Program-made: the position numbers and the translations under genes
Notes under the pieces: generated by a model
Seen by the model: only the letters and a program-made list of their open reading frames with translations
Database searches by the model: none
What the model was told of the DNA's origin: nothing
DNA from: Ophiothrix spiculata
Lineage: Eukaryota; Echinodermata; Ophiuroidea; Amphilepidida; Ophiotrichidae
Assembly: GCA_000969725.1 (NCBI GenBank)
Contig: JXSR01S016002.1
Length of the DNA stretch: 23,979 nucleotides
Strand: one strand, 5' to 3'
Shown: positions 8,703 through 17,545 of the stretch, piece by piece
How the letters are laid out: each line of letters starts with the position of its first letter
Position numbering within the stretch: position 1 is the stretch's first letter

Positions 8703-10265
8703 TAAAGCACAACATCACTCAACACTGCACAAATTCGGGTTAACTATTAGAACTTTTAATTGATAGCTGCCGTATGTGGCTCACGGTGCAGCCATACAAC
8801 CATATGAATGTCTATCGTGGTATCGCTGCCTGGTTTGATAATTACCATCATAAAGGGAAACAGACCTGGATTACTGCGTAACAAAACATTGATGTGTTGA
8901 TGCTTATCTCTGTGGTTTATTTGTCTCAGATTCAGCCAATCACGTACAACTTCATTAGTATGCACGATTTTTTAAACAAAATTTGCCGAAAATTCTCTTG
9001 AATTTCAGTGCAATAAAAGTGACAAATATTTAGAACCAGACCCATACATCATTAGATATACTAATTCTGAACAATTTTTGGCTGATGGTACTATAAGCTC
9101 ATCAACACAAAGAGTGAAATAATTTAAAATCGGCTGATCTGTGCTGATTACTTAAGATTTTAAGTCACATCAGGGCCATGAAACTCTAAATTACAAGTTC
9201 GAATTCGTACGCAACCAGTTAACGAGAACGCGAACTTAACATTCTGGTTATTGTGTCATCAGCGCAACAAACACGGGGATTCCTCTGCGCAAGGTTCTAC
9301 GCATGGTTGCAGATTTGATTGACAGCATGTTACCTTAATGACAAAAACCCCGCGTATGTTACCTTAATGACTACCAAATATGGTCAAAAAATGGCTTCAG
9401 CTAAAACGCAAGAGAGACAGGGCCCTGGTGGTACCAATCGATCGATCCCGTCTTTCTATTGATGCCAAATTTAAGGTCATCAGTTAATGTATGACGTCAC
9501 TATGACGTCATAATTACAAAAATGTGCAGGTTGCACAAGTCTAATTTGTATTCCTATTGTTTTACATGCAAATATTGTGTCTTTTTACCCAAAAATATAA
9601 CATTTATGGTGTGAAAATGCAATAAAACAATTGATTTTCTGAAAAACAATGAGATTTTCTATCATTTGACAAGCATTTGAAGTGGGGTTAAGCAGCTCGA
9701 TTTTCCCTACACTACCCTACATATTTAACATGTTAAACGGCAGCTCGTGTTCTGGATGATTTCTAGACCATTTTTGCGTCTCTCAATTTAGAGGAAAAAT
9801 GATCAAATATAAGCTTATGTTGGAGAAAAACTGAGATTTTTGCGTCAATATTTGTTGACAGACATCCAAAGTAAATATCTAGATCAAAAATAAGCCACTC
9901 AACCCATATTTCAACTATTTTGAGACACTTTAATGTAATGTAAGCCCCCATGTGCCATAGGGTGGTGCGGGGTAGATCAACATTGTGAAATCTGCAACCT
10001 CAGCAGATACGGAAAATATAGGAAAAATGTTCTAAAAAATCGTTATTTACTCTTTATGTAGCTTTACTATAATGAGTAAAGCCACACAATCTTATGATTT
10101 TATTACATTCTTATAGTAATTTATTACTATAGGCCCTACATTAGATAATGAATATGATTACTCATGAAAAAATGGTAATTTACCATGACTATTTTATAGT
10201 CTCATTTGTAAGTCCAGATATTTAGTCTAGACCTATTTTTAAATAAGTTAAAACACCCGTTTTTC
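8703..10265. other. Unassigned stretch with a short direct repeat
   Basis: No supported gene was seen. TATGTTACCTTAATGAC-type sequence occurs twice within 9328-9376. The short minus-strand frames at 8756-8965 and 9763-9951 show no recognisable motif. Confidence 0.4.
9492..9510. promoter_or_regulatory. Twin CRE palindromes (TGACGTCA x2)
   Basis: TGACGTCA at 9492-9499 and again at 9503-9510 are separated by CTA. This 8-bp palindrome is the consensus site for CREB/ATF bZIP factors. No gene start is visible nearby, so a regulatory role is only a possibility. Confidence 0.35.
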
Positions 10266-10424
10266 TTTGAGTAAGGGACGGCTTCAAAACTCAACCGGCG
10301 GTTGCCTGCCGGTTCTGGGCGGTTCCGGGCGGTTGGCTATTGTTTATTCCGGTTAAACCACCCAGAACCGCCCAGAACCGGCAGGCAACCGCCGGTTGAG
10401 TTTTGAAGTCGTCCCTAACTCAAA
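10266..10424. repeat. 159-bp near-perfect hairpin (69-bp arms, 21-bp loop)
   Basis: The left arm (10266-10334) and right arm (10356-10424) pair along 69 bp with only a few mismatches. The arms contain AACCGGCGGTTGCCTGCC and its complement and are far more GC-rich than the surroundings. The ends read TTTGAGT and its complement. It could be a miniature foldback transposon or a source of hairpin RNA. No coding frame is involved, and the short plus-strand frame at 10396-10587 merely overlaps the right arm. Confidence 0.88.
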
Positions 10425-10454
10425 CACAAGGGATCCCAAGGTTCCGTACATAAG

Positions 10455-10611
10455 CCCGTCACCTTTTTATAATGTTGTGATGGACAAATTTGGAGACAGG
10501 AGGAGTGCAGGAGGAAGACCGGAGCACCCGGAGAAAGATATGCGGAAGCGAGTATTGACTAAAACCCAAATGCATATACAGAGCTGAGACCGGGAATTGA
10601 ACCCGGGATGT
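10455..10611 (-). mobile_element. SINE-like sequence, minus strand
   Basis: On the minus strand, ATCCCGGGTTCAATTCCCGG contains a clean Pol III B box and T-arm (near 10590-10608). About 70 bp downstream follows TTCTCCGGGTGCTCCGGT, then CTTCCTCCTG, resembling a core found in many animal SINEs. The A-box half is missing or displaced, because the 451-bp inverted-end element starts immediately at the 5' side. I cannot name the SINE family. Confidence 0.5.
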
Positions 10612-11062
10612 CCATGCTGTCCGCTCATGACAGAAGGAAGTATTGGACAACATTTTCAAAATGTGTTTTTTGGCATAAATAACATCTTTAAACAAATATC
10701 TTGATGTTGAATATAGATTTACCATGGTTAGATGGTCAGAAGTTGAAAAAATTACAAGTTGACAATTTGCTTCCTTCATTTTGTACACGTTTTAAATAGG
10801 GGATTTTGTGAGAACCCATGACAAAAGGAAGCATGGGACATGCTAAATGAGTAATTAGTGATAGATTTAAGAGGATTAAAACTTAATTGATCAAATGTTG
10901 TTACTAATTTAATATAATATATTAAACTACGGAATATAAACAGCAAAAGGTTTGACGATTTTAAAGAAAGTTTTCAAAAGACACAAAATATAGTTTTTGC
11001 TTCATATCTCTAATACATGAATCTGTCCCATACTTCCTTCTTGTCGTGGGGCGGCAGCATGG
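10612..11062. mobile_element. 451-bp element with ~42-bp imperfect terminal inverted repeats
   Basis: The left end is CCATGCTGTCCGCTCATGAC then AGAAGGAAGTATTGGACA. The right end, inverted, is CCATGCTGCCGCC then CACGACAAGAAGGAAGTATG. An additional direct copy of the inner motif (CATGACAAAAGGAAGCATGG) lies at 10817-10840, as subterminal repeats often do. The interior is AT-rich and noncoding. No target duplication is clear. It looks like a non-autonomous DNA element abutting the SINE-like sequence. Confidence 0.6.
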
Positions 11063-11189
11063 CAAAGCTAGGAAAGTACCTCTGCGCTAACCGCTTTGAC
11101 AAATGTGAACCATTTTGGATATCGGAATGTATTCACCACATTCATACATCTAGATGCAAAATTATTTTGATTACTATCTATTTGGGTTT

Positions 11190-11240
11190 CCCGGCCGGTG
11201 TCCGGTCGGTATCTGGTCGGTTTCCGATCAGTGTCCGCTG
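11190..11240. repeat. Short degenerate CCGGTCGGT repeat
   Basis: The motif occurs as CCGGCCGGTGTCCGGTCGGT, then ATCTGGTCGGTTTCCGATCA, with a period of about 12 bp over four to five units. No gene is associated. Confidence 0.5.
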
Positions 11241-11261
11241 AATTTCTACCTGGTATGCATA

Positions 11262-12085
11262 TGAACAATTTGACACCTTAGTCTTTGAAATCGAACAAAA
11301 TTGAAAATTTGACTTTTCTTTTGACCTTTGACCCCCAAGGAAAGGTCAGGTGACAGGGCCACCATGGAAACTTTTGATCGCTGCTCCAAGACGAAGAATT
11401 TGACACCTTAATCTTTGAAATCGAACAAAATTGAAAATTTGACCTTTCTTTTGACCTTTGACCCCCAAGGAAAGGTCAGATGACGGGGTCACAATGGAAA
11501 CTTTTGATCGCTGTTCCAAGATAAACAATTTGTCACCTTAACCTTCGAAATCGGACCAAGTTGATAATTTGACCTTTCCATAGACCTTTCTTTTGACCTT
11601 TGACCCCAAGGAAGGGTCGGACGACGGGGCCACTATTGACACTTTTGATCGTTGGTCAAAGACAAACAATTTGACAACTCAAACGTCGAAATCGGACAAA
11701 GTTGAAAAGTTGACCTTTCTTTTGACCTTTGACCCCAAGGAAAGGTCATATGACGGGGTCATTATGGACACTTTTGATCGCAGTTCAAAGACGAACAATT
11801 TGACACCTTGATCTTTGAAATCGAACAAAATTGAAAATTTCACCTTTCTTTTGACCTTTGACCCCCAAGGAAAGGTAAGATGACGGGGTCACAATGGAAA
11901 CTTTTGATCGCTGTTCCAAGACGAACAATTTGACACCTTAACCTTTGAAATCGGACAAAGTTGATAATTTGACCTTTCCATAGACCTTTCTTTTGACCTT
12001 TGACCCCCAAGGAAGGGTCGGACGACGGGGTCACCATTGACACTTTTGATCGTTGGTCCAAGGCGAACAATTTGACACCTCAAAC
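11262..12085 (+). repeat. ~130-bp tandem array with ~400-bp higher-order period
   Basis: The marker TTTGACACCTTAA (or close variants) recurs with its TGACA core starting near 11271, 11401, 11531, 11672, 11801, 11931 and 12072. The spacings are 130, 130, 141, 129, 130 and 141 bp. Every third unit carries an extra ~11-bp insertion (CCATAGACCTTTC-type duplication), so the array is two copies of a ~400-bp trimer. Units contain TTTTGACCTTTGACCCCCAA and CTTTTGATCGCTG. The unit is not a multiple of three, and the open frames seen in it are incidental. Confidence 0.92.
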
Positions 12086-12154
12086 GTTGAAATTTCTAAA
12101 ACTCATAGCAAGACCAATATCTTTGAGTATCATGCGAAAAAATCCATCCAATTT

Positions 12155-12251
12155 TATCATTATTATGTTCAAAATCTGACATTTAGTTTACTGTCCGATA
12201 TCCCTGACCGATATTTTTGGAAATCGGTCAGCTCAGAACATAATAATGATA
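12155..12251. repeat. Nested inverted repeats
   Basis: TATCATTATTATGTTC (12155-12170) is perfectly inverted at 12236-12251. Between them, CTGACCGAT...ATCGGTCAG (12204-12231) forms a second stem. The motif ATCGGTCA or its complement recurs at least four times between about 12204 and 12340. Confidence 0.65.
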
Positions 12252-12342
12252 TAAATCGGTCATTGCATGCCGGAGATATAAGACATCATATAAGTGCTGC
12301 CAGAGGAAAGAAGACGAAAGAAGAAGATAGAAATCGGTCAAA

Positions 12343-12475
12343 AACAATACCCTGCCGAAGACTCCGGCAGGGTAAGAAAAGGGGGAAAAGAGGAGAAAAA
12401 GAAAGAAAAAATAATGAGGGGGGGGGGAACGGAAAGGGGAAGAAAAAGGATAACAAAAGGAAGGAGCCACAACCC
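12343..12475 (+). repeat. Polypurine tract with 10-G run
   Basis: A strongly purine-biased strand (GAAAAGGGGGAAAAGAGG and similar, plus 10 G near 12418-12427) makes both strands appear open, as Lys/Arg-rich on one side and Phe/Pro/Ser-rich on the other. I regard those frames as composition artefacts. Such tracts can form triplex or quadruplex structures. Confidence 0.6.
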
Positions 12476-12710
12476 AATGGCCCCAATTTTCCCCTTTTTT
12501 GATAATAATTAGGATGTAATATGTCGAGCTATTATGTCAATTTTTAAAATAACATTTGCCATTTGCCATAGTTTTGCAACAATTTTTTCTTGCTCCGCGA
12601 TAAGTCAATAATTTTATAACAATTGTAGGTAAAAATGCGGGTGGGGGTAGGAAGGGGGTAAAATTCCGTCAGGGGGAAATTGTGGGGCTTTGCCCCCTTG
12701 GCGACCAACA

Positions 12711-12727
12711 CCTGTTACGCCACTGGC
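12711..12727. mobile_element. Possible right end of a hAT-like element
   Basis: CCTGTTACGCCACTG inverted is CAGTGGCGTAACAGG, which resembles the CAGTGGCG-type ends of many hAT-family elements. I could not find a matching left end or an 8-bp duplication, so this is only a resemblance. Confidence 0.25.
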
Positions 12728-12908
12728 GTTACATCTCACTCACCTCGCCCATATCTAACTCCATTCCAATAATAGTTGAGTAGAGTTGACAATTAAGTAA
12801 TCGTCCAAGGTTCGCCTGTATGCAGTAAATTGTTCCTTTGGACTTTTACATGAGAACATAGGAATATTGTGTATTAGTACCACTAAGATATTGGACCATT
12901 TTGCGCAA

Positions 12909-13255
12909 ATGCTATTACCAATTTTGTCATACTGCTGTCTGCATATCGGAGCATTAGGTGTTAGTGCTATCTTTCAGTATCCCTTCGGATGCAACAACCC
13001 GGGTAAGTTGATCCCTGACTGGTTGCTTTTTCAGGAAACCGACGACAATATTGCAACGGATTTTGCGATGTTAGAGTATGGGTCAAACTATACTTCTTAT
13101 GGGCTACCAAATATTTGGTGCAACAAGTCTTTGTTATCTTATAATCTGATATATAATTCAAATGTATTTCCTAATAATAACGGAGGCTTCGTGATGAAAA
13201 ATCAATACACCACATGTGAGGAGTATTTGGTGAAAATGTTTGGTGATTTACAGCA
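12909..13255 (+). CDS. Small secreted protein, exon 1 (unknown family)
   Basis: The frame opens at ATG 12909 and yields MLLPILSYCCLHIGALGVSA, a plausible signal peptide with cleavage after VSA. A mature region starting IFQYPFGCNN follows. It has three cysteines (GCNN, IWCNK, TTCEE), two N-glycosylation sequons (NYT, NKS) and no transmembrane segment after the signal. The exon ends at DLQ plus two bases, followed by a very good donor, GTAAGTAT (13256-13263). The upstream frame is open to 12801 but has no ATG, which favours 12909 as the start. A second donor-like GTAAGT at 13003-13008 would give a shorter form. Joined to the exon at 13539, the product is 124 residues. I do not recognise the family. 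The evidence is gene structure and signal peptide, not homology. Confidence 0.5.
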
Positions 13256-13538
13256 GTAAGTATCCGTTATTATTTAGAAGATCATTGGAGTTATATGTTA
13301 GATTATAAGATAACAAAAACTTGTTGCATAAAATATTTGGTAGATAAAAAAAGAACTATGATTTTACCCTATGTCAGACTCTTTAATACGTATCAGGTAA
13401 TTAAATGTATTTCTTGTCTTCATATCAATGCGGGTTTTATATAAAAAAGAGTACTTTTGTTCTTTGCAATTTAGTTCTTTACATCAAAGTTAAACAGTTT
13501 TATACCCGTTGGCTTAATGACACCTCTTCCCTTCTTAG

Positions 13539-13566
13539 GCTTCATTTGAAACTGGCGGGTATTTGA
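13539..13566 (+). CDS. Small secreted protein, proposed exon 2 (terminal)
   Basis: A pyrimidine-rich acceptor, CACCTCTTCCCTTCTTAG, ends at 13538. Joining base 13539 to the two leftover bases of exon 1 gives CAG and continues LHLKLAGI followed by TGA at 13564-13566. The phase fits, and the 283-bp intron runs from GTAAGTAT to TTAG. The added residues prolong the helix-like EEYLVKMFGDLQ. An AATAAA lies near 13731, inside the adjacent dispersed repeat, and could serve as a polyadenylation signal. Other 3' exons further away cannot be excluded. Confidence 0.4.
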
Positions 13567-13663
13567 AAAGTGTATGGAGGAAGAAGTAGAGGTCCAGCGT
13601 GGAACGGAACTCTCAAGGGTAAAGGGAATCCATCTGCTCAGGAAAATGTGAATCCTAACTATT

Positions 13664-13877
13664 TTTTAATCATGAAAAGATAAACAGTTTCCACTGCCGT
13701 TTGAGTTGTCAAGGCAGCGTTGAGATCGTGAAATAAAATCTGAAACATAAACATTAGAATGCCGTATTTTTCTTTTGTTTACATAAAAATTGCAATTTTT
13801 GCCTCATTGGAATGCTCAATTTGTAAGTAAATAATGCGAATGCGTATATCAGACAAAATGTAGATAATGTAGATACG
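13664..13877 (-). repeat. Dispersed repeat (copy 2) lacking the tRNA-like promoter
   Basis: This is the reverse complement of 1229-1503. Where copy 1 has the A box, the intervening 61 bp and the B box, copy 2 reads CCTTGACAACTCAAACGGCA then GTGGAAAC. It therefore keeps an A-box relic but has no B box. The breakpoint lies at a GGTAG/GCAG-like microhomology. The repeat ends about 10 bp before the second MITE. Confidence 0.78.
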
Positions 13878-13889
13878 CGGTTGCTCATA

Positions 13890-14334
13890 TGTGACCCGTC
13901 ATATCGAAAGGTACCTTAAGGTCGGCAAAATTAAAATTGATTTTTTGGTCTCATCTGAAAGATTGTATTTTAAGCTTTAAAATGACACCTTGCTTTTGGT
14001 TATTGGATGTTCGATTACAAAGCTACATCCAAATTGGTAAAAGGTATCGGGCTGATTCCGAAAACTAAAGTTCTGAGAAAATCAAGTTTAAAGTTTCTGT
14101 ACTGGTTAAACGTGAATAGAGAAAGGATTTTTATCTCTGATTTTAAAACATTTGTCTTATCTTTTAGATGTTGGAACCTGATTAATATGATAGAATACAC
14201 TTCAAAGGTAACGTTTCTGATGAAATTAGAAATTCGACCTTGGACGTGATTTTTGACTATACTCAGCTTCAGTGGCCTGTATCTCGTTATTTACTATGCC
14301 GGTATTAAGGTACCTTTCGATATGACGGGTCACA
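13890..14334 (+). mobile_element. 445-bp MITE with ~30-bp TIRs and TA duplication (copy 2)
   Basis: It has the same ends (TGTGACCCGTCATATCG and inverse), length and orientation as copy 1, with TA at 13888-13889 and 14335-14336. About 22 differences from copy 1 were counted by eye, spread evenly, or about 95% identity. The terminal repeats of this copy are perfect over about 30 bp. A 61-codon minus-strand frame (14015-14200) corresponds to part of the open frame in copy 1 but carries no transposase motif. Confidence 0.92.
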
Positions 14335-14592
14335 TATAGTTGGATAACAAATATTGTTACCACTTTTTTATGTAAAGGTCAATTTATGGTCAGATTTGAC
14401 AGGTAATCTTGTTGGGTGTGAAATGGAACTCCGAATGTGATCAATTTTCTCATGTACTGGTAAGGAGGCAGCAACAAAAATGGGTCAACATTTAGGTCAA
14501 ATTTGATTTGACCCCGCCTTGTTTAAGGTCACTTCTCTACTCAAGATCAGTGGTCATATGTAATGTTTATCTGAAATTGAGTAATAAGCAGG

Positions 14593-14870
14593 GGGTTGAA
14601 TGTCTTTGTCATGCTTGACTGAGCTTGGAAGCAAAGCACAAAATGATCCATCGAAACGCCCCTCAATTTACAAAAATAAGGTTTACGTGGAATGGTCGCT
14701 GGCGGTATATGACATCTTCAAAACCATTTTATATGTTAAAAACCACCGGAAACCATTCCACGTTCATTACAACCCTGTTTTTGTAAATTGAGGGTCGTTG
14801 AAGGATCATTTTGTTCTTTGCTTCCAAGCATTCTCTTGGCTCGGTCAAGCGTGTCAAAGATATTCGATCC
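14593..14870. repeat. ~280-bp long inverted repeat (arms ~115-130 bp)
   Basis: The left arm (14593-14706) and right arm (14742-14870) pair at roughly 83% by eye, with small indels. Shared blocks include CTTGGAAGCAAAG, ACAAAATGATCC, CCTCAATTTACAAAAA and ACGTGGAATGGT. The spacer is about 35 bp. Two plus-strand frames cross it and look like shadows of the symmetry. It directly precedes the 821-bp element. Confidence 0.82.
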
Positions 14871-14959
14871 ACGTTTTCAGTCTATCCCGGCACGCAGAGC
14901 CGTAGCATTTGTTTGTTACGGCTCACCGTAACATTGTCATACCCTGTCGCTAGCGACGT

Positions 14960-15005
14960 CCCATGCTTAAGGTCACGTAAGGCCCATGCTTAAGGTCACG
15001 TAAGG
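14960..15005 (+). repeat. 23-bp perfect tandem duplication
   Basis: The unit CCCATGCTTAAGGTCACG plus TAAGG occurs twice head to tail with no mismatch (14960-14982 and 14983-15005), inside the 821-bp element. Confidence 0.9.
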
Positions 15006-15207
15006 TCAGGGAATGCGTATCAAACAAATGTTTTAGATGATTATAGCTAACGAGATACGAAGCAAAAATAATCCCTATTCATCATCGTGTTCCACCACTA
15101 CCCCGGTATTGTTATTATAATTACCTAACCCATTCGATCGATCAAGCACTTACCATTGCTATAGTCATTTCGGCTAAATGTTTCTTTGGACCGTAACATT
15201 CAAATGG

Positions 15208-15251
15208 TACGGCTAGACCGTAACATTAACGAATGTTACGGTCTAGCCGTA
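15208..15251. repeat. Perfect 20-bp hairpin in the centre of the 821-bp element
   Basis: TACGGCTAGACCGTAACATT and its exact complement flank a 4-bp loop (AACG). Imperfect pairing continues outward for roughly 15 bp. Confidence 0.9.
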
Positions 15252-15949
15252 ACAATCGAATCACCATTTTCTCTTATCTTGGGAGAACTTCCAATTTTCA
15301 AAAACCAGACCTACCCCGAAAAAAAAAACAGACCCGGTAATTAACTACCTATATATATGCAAATCACAGTATGAGGCATCTATGTGCAATGAAAAACGTA
15401 CATAAAAATTATTTTTTCCATGGTAAATCCACTCTAAAAGCGGTCTAATTTTAAGTGGAATTCTGACCACTTTGTTGATCATTGTTGATGAGCACAACCT
15501 TCAAAGCCGACAATTTCGGTTTGTGATGCTCGAGTGCATTATTGGAAGGAACTGTATCAATCTTTTTCACAAATCTTACGTCGCATTTAGCGTCAATATG
15601 GTACTAAAAAGGTGTTAACATATGAATTCGGAAAGAGTGTATTATGTTACGGTGAGCCGTAACAAACGAATGTTTCGGCTGTGCGTACCGGGAGAGACTC
15701 TACTACAGAAGAAAATTCCATATGACCACTCAACATGAGTACAGATTTGACCAACTTTTTCGAAGTAGTCTTTAGGTGACAATTTGACCTTAATAAATGA
15801 CGTGAAATCACTAGTAAAATTTTATGTATAAACTAGAGACTCTATTCAATATGTACGTCAAAAATTGTAATATTCTAATAGGTGTAAGTAGGTACACAAA
15901 ATTGCAGTAAATATGACATCCAGCCGAGCGAGACGTTTTTAGGTACTGT

Positions 15950-16130
15950 AGCCTTAATTCAGAGTTTGTTGGTTCAAACCCGGCGGTCGGCCACGTTTCC
16001 TTGTTTCCTTGGGCAAGAAACTTTACTCTAATTGCTCCGTGGTTCGGAAGTCACGTTAAGCCGTTGGTCCACCTTCGCGTTTGACTCCAAAATAAGGGTA
16101 TTGATCCAGATGCTCAGATATGATCCTGTA
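15950..16130 (+). mobile_element. SINE remnant (tRNA-derived head)
   Basis: CAGAGTTTGTTGGTTCAAAC followed by CCGG carries a B box (15971-15981). Downstream, TTTCCTTGGGCAAGAAACTT and TTGCTCCG resemble the body of tRNA-headed SINEs from many animals. The A box is eroded and no tail or target duplication is clear. The family is unassigned. Confidence 0.55.
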
Positions 16131-17144
16131 GCATAGGTAAAAATAAGCAAATATGGAACCGTTTCATCATAAATTTAATTTCATGTAAGATTTTGATTTT
16201 CAACGTGTGTTTAGACGACATTAAACCACCTGGTATATTATACCACGTATAAGAATATACGTGTTCTTAGAACAAAAATACTCAACCTACGCGATATATT
16301 TTCAAAGAGAAATGAGGGGAAGGTGTATATGATTTAATGGAACGTAAAGTTTGAGCTAACCTTTTTTTCCCCAAAAAATATCCTTGTCCCGGTCTGTAAT
16401 AAGAATAACCAAATTTGTAAACCATTTCTGGAATGTTAGAAAACAAAACACCTTGGTATTTTGCCTCATCTTGTCTATGTTCATTGTAAATGGATCCAAC
16501 TTTTTATAGAGTAATTTATGCTAGTTACGATGTGATTATGTATATAATTTTCAGAATGCGACAAATAACAGATTTGTTTGCTTGCACTTTTTTCAATTTT
16601 ATTCTTTTAACATTTGGCATCATTGATAAATTGGTGAAATATTATGAAAACGCAAGATTTTTTGTGATTTATTCTGAGAGAATAGTGCTTTATTTAGTAA
16701 AAACAATTATCAAATGTTATTTTACATAATCTCAGCTTCAAACAGGTTTTTGTTACTACAAGTTCGGTGAAGCCCTTACAAATTGGGTTGGTCCGATTTA
16801 ATGATTTCAATTCCATGATCAATAACCAAAAGTAGGTGGCAATCAAAACATTTAATGACAAGTTACTTCATCTCCAGATGAAAACTTCGATCACTTTGTG
16901 ACTTACTTTCATTTTTCGTTTAGTGTTATATCAAGAGCTCATTGAAAGTATACAGTCAAGCCAAAAAGGATGTCAGAATAACTTACAATTTTTAGAAATA
17001 ATAATTTCATTTATTTTCTCTCCAAAATTTCATGTTCAAAGTTTCCCAAACCGAAATGTTAAAGTCCGTTTCTGAATGTCTGACATGGTACCTTGATTTT
17101 AAAATTTATCTTGTGCCATTTTCTCTCAAAATTACAATGTCTAT
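16131..17144. other. Unassigned AT-rich DNA
   Basis: No supported gene was seen. The 79-codon frame at 16490-16729 is AT-driven (Ile/Phe/Tyr-rich) with no motif. A small perfect stem, CACGTATA-AGAA-TATACGTG, lies near 16244-16263. Confidence 0.4.
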
Positions 17145-17545
17145 TTTGCTAGTTAGCATTTGGCTAGTTAAATTCAAAATCAACAGAGGGTGCTACATTT
17201 TGGCTAGTTAAAATCATTAATGTCATGCTAGTTAAATTAAAAGTGCGTAAGCTACTTATTTTTTATCAATGTCAGGCTAGTTAAATAAAGATTGCTCAGG
17301 CTTGCTTCTTTTCAAGGTCAAGCTAGTAAAATTATTAATGTCAGGCTAGTAGAATTAAGGTTGCTCAGCCTAGTTATTTTTCAAATCAGTTTCAGGCTAG
17401 TTAAAATCATTAAATGCTCAGGCTAGTTTCTTTTCAAGGTCAAGGTAGTTAAAATGATTAATTTCAGGCTAGTAAAATTAAGGTTTCTCAGCATAGTTAT
17501 TTTTCAAATTAATGTCAGGCTAGTTTTTAGGCCAAAAGGTCTGTC
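17145..17545 (+). repeat. GGCTAGTTAAAAT-type tandem array, ~122-bp higher-order unit
   Basis: The short motif CAGGCTAGTTAAAAT recurs many times. In the longer pattern, TTCAAGGTCA at 17311 and 17433 are 122 bp apart, with the intervening sequence conserved (TTCTCAG or TTGCTCAG, then TAGTTATTTTTCAAAT). A more diverged third unit lies upstream. It is noncoding. Confidence 0.78.

Larger units (their letters stand above)
14879..15699. mobile_element. 821-bp non-autonomous DNA element with 56-bp terminal inverted repeats
   Basis: The left end (14879-14934) and right end (15644-15699) are inverted copies with 50 of 56 bases matching, starting AGTCT(A/C)TCCCGG. Each end contains TGTTACGGCTCACCGTAACA, itself a small hairpin. 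The centre carries another hairpin (15208-15251), and CCGTAACA or TGTTACGG occurs at least eight times in all, like an array of transposase-binding sites. No transposase-like frame is present. Target duplications are not clear, so the superfamily is open. Confidence 0.78.

Noticed and set aside
12228-12512. Lys/Arg-rich and Phe/Pro-rich frames on opposite strands
   Set aside because: These are products of a polypurine tract. Both strands are open because of composition, and no motif is present.
16490-16729. 79-codon hydrophobic frame, possible membrane protein
   Set aside because: It is driven by AT-rich codons, with no orderly membrane-segment pattern and no splice or promoter support.
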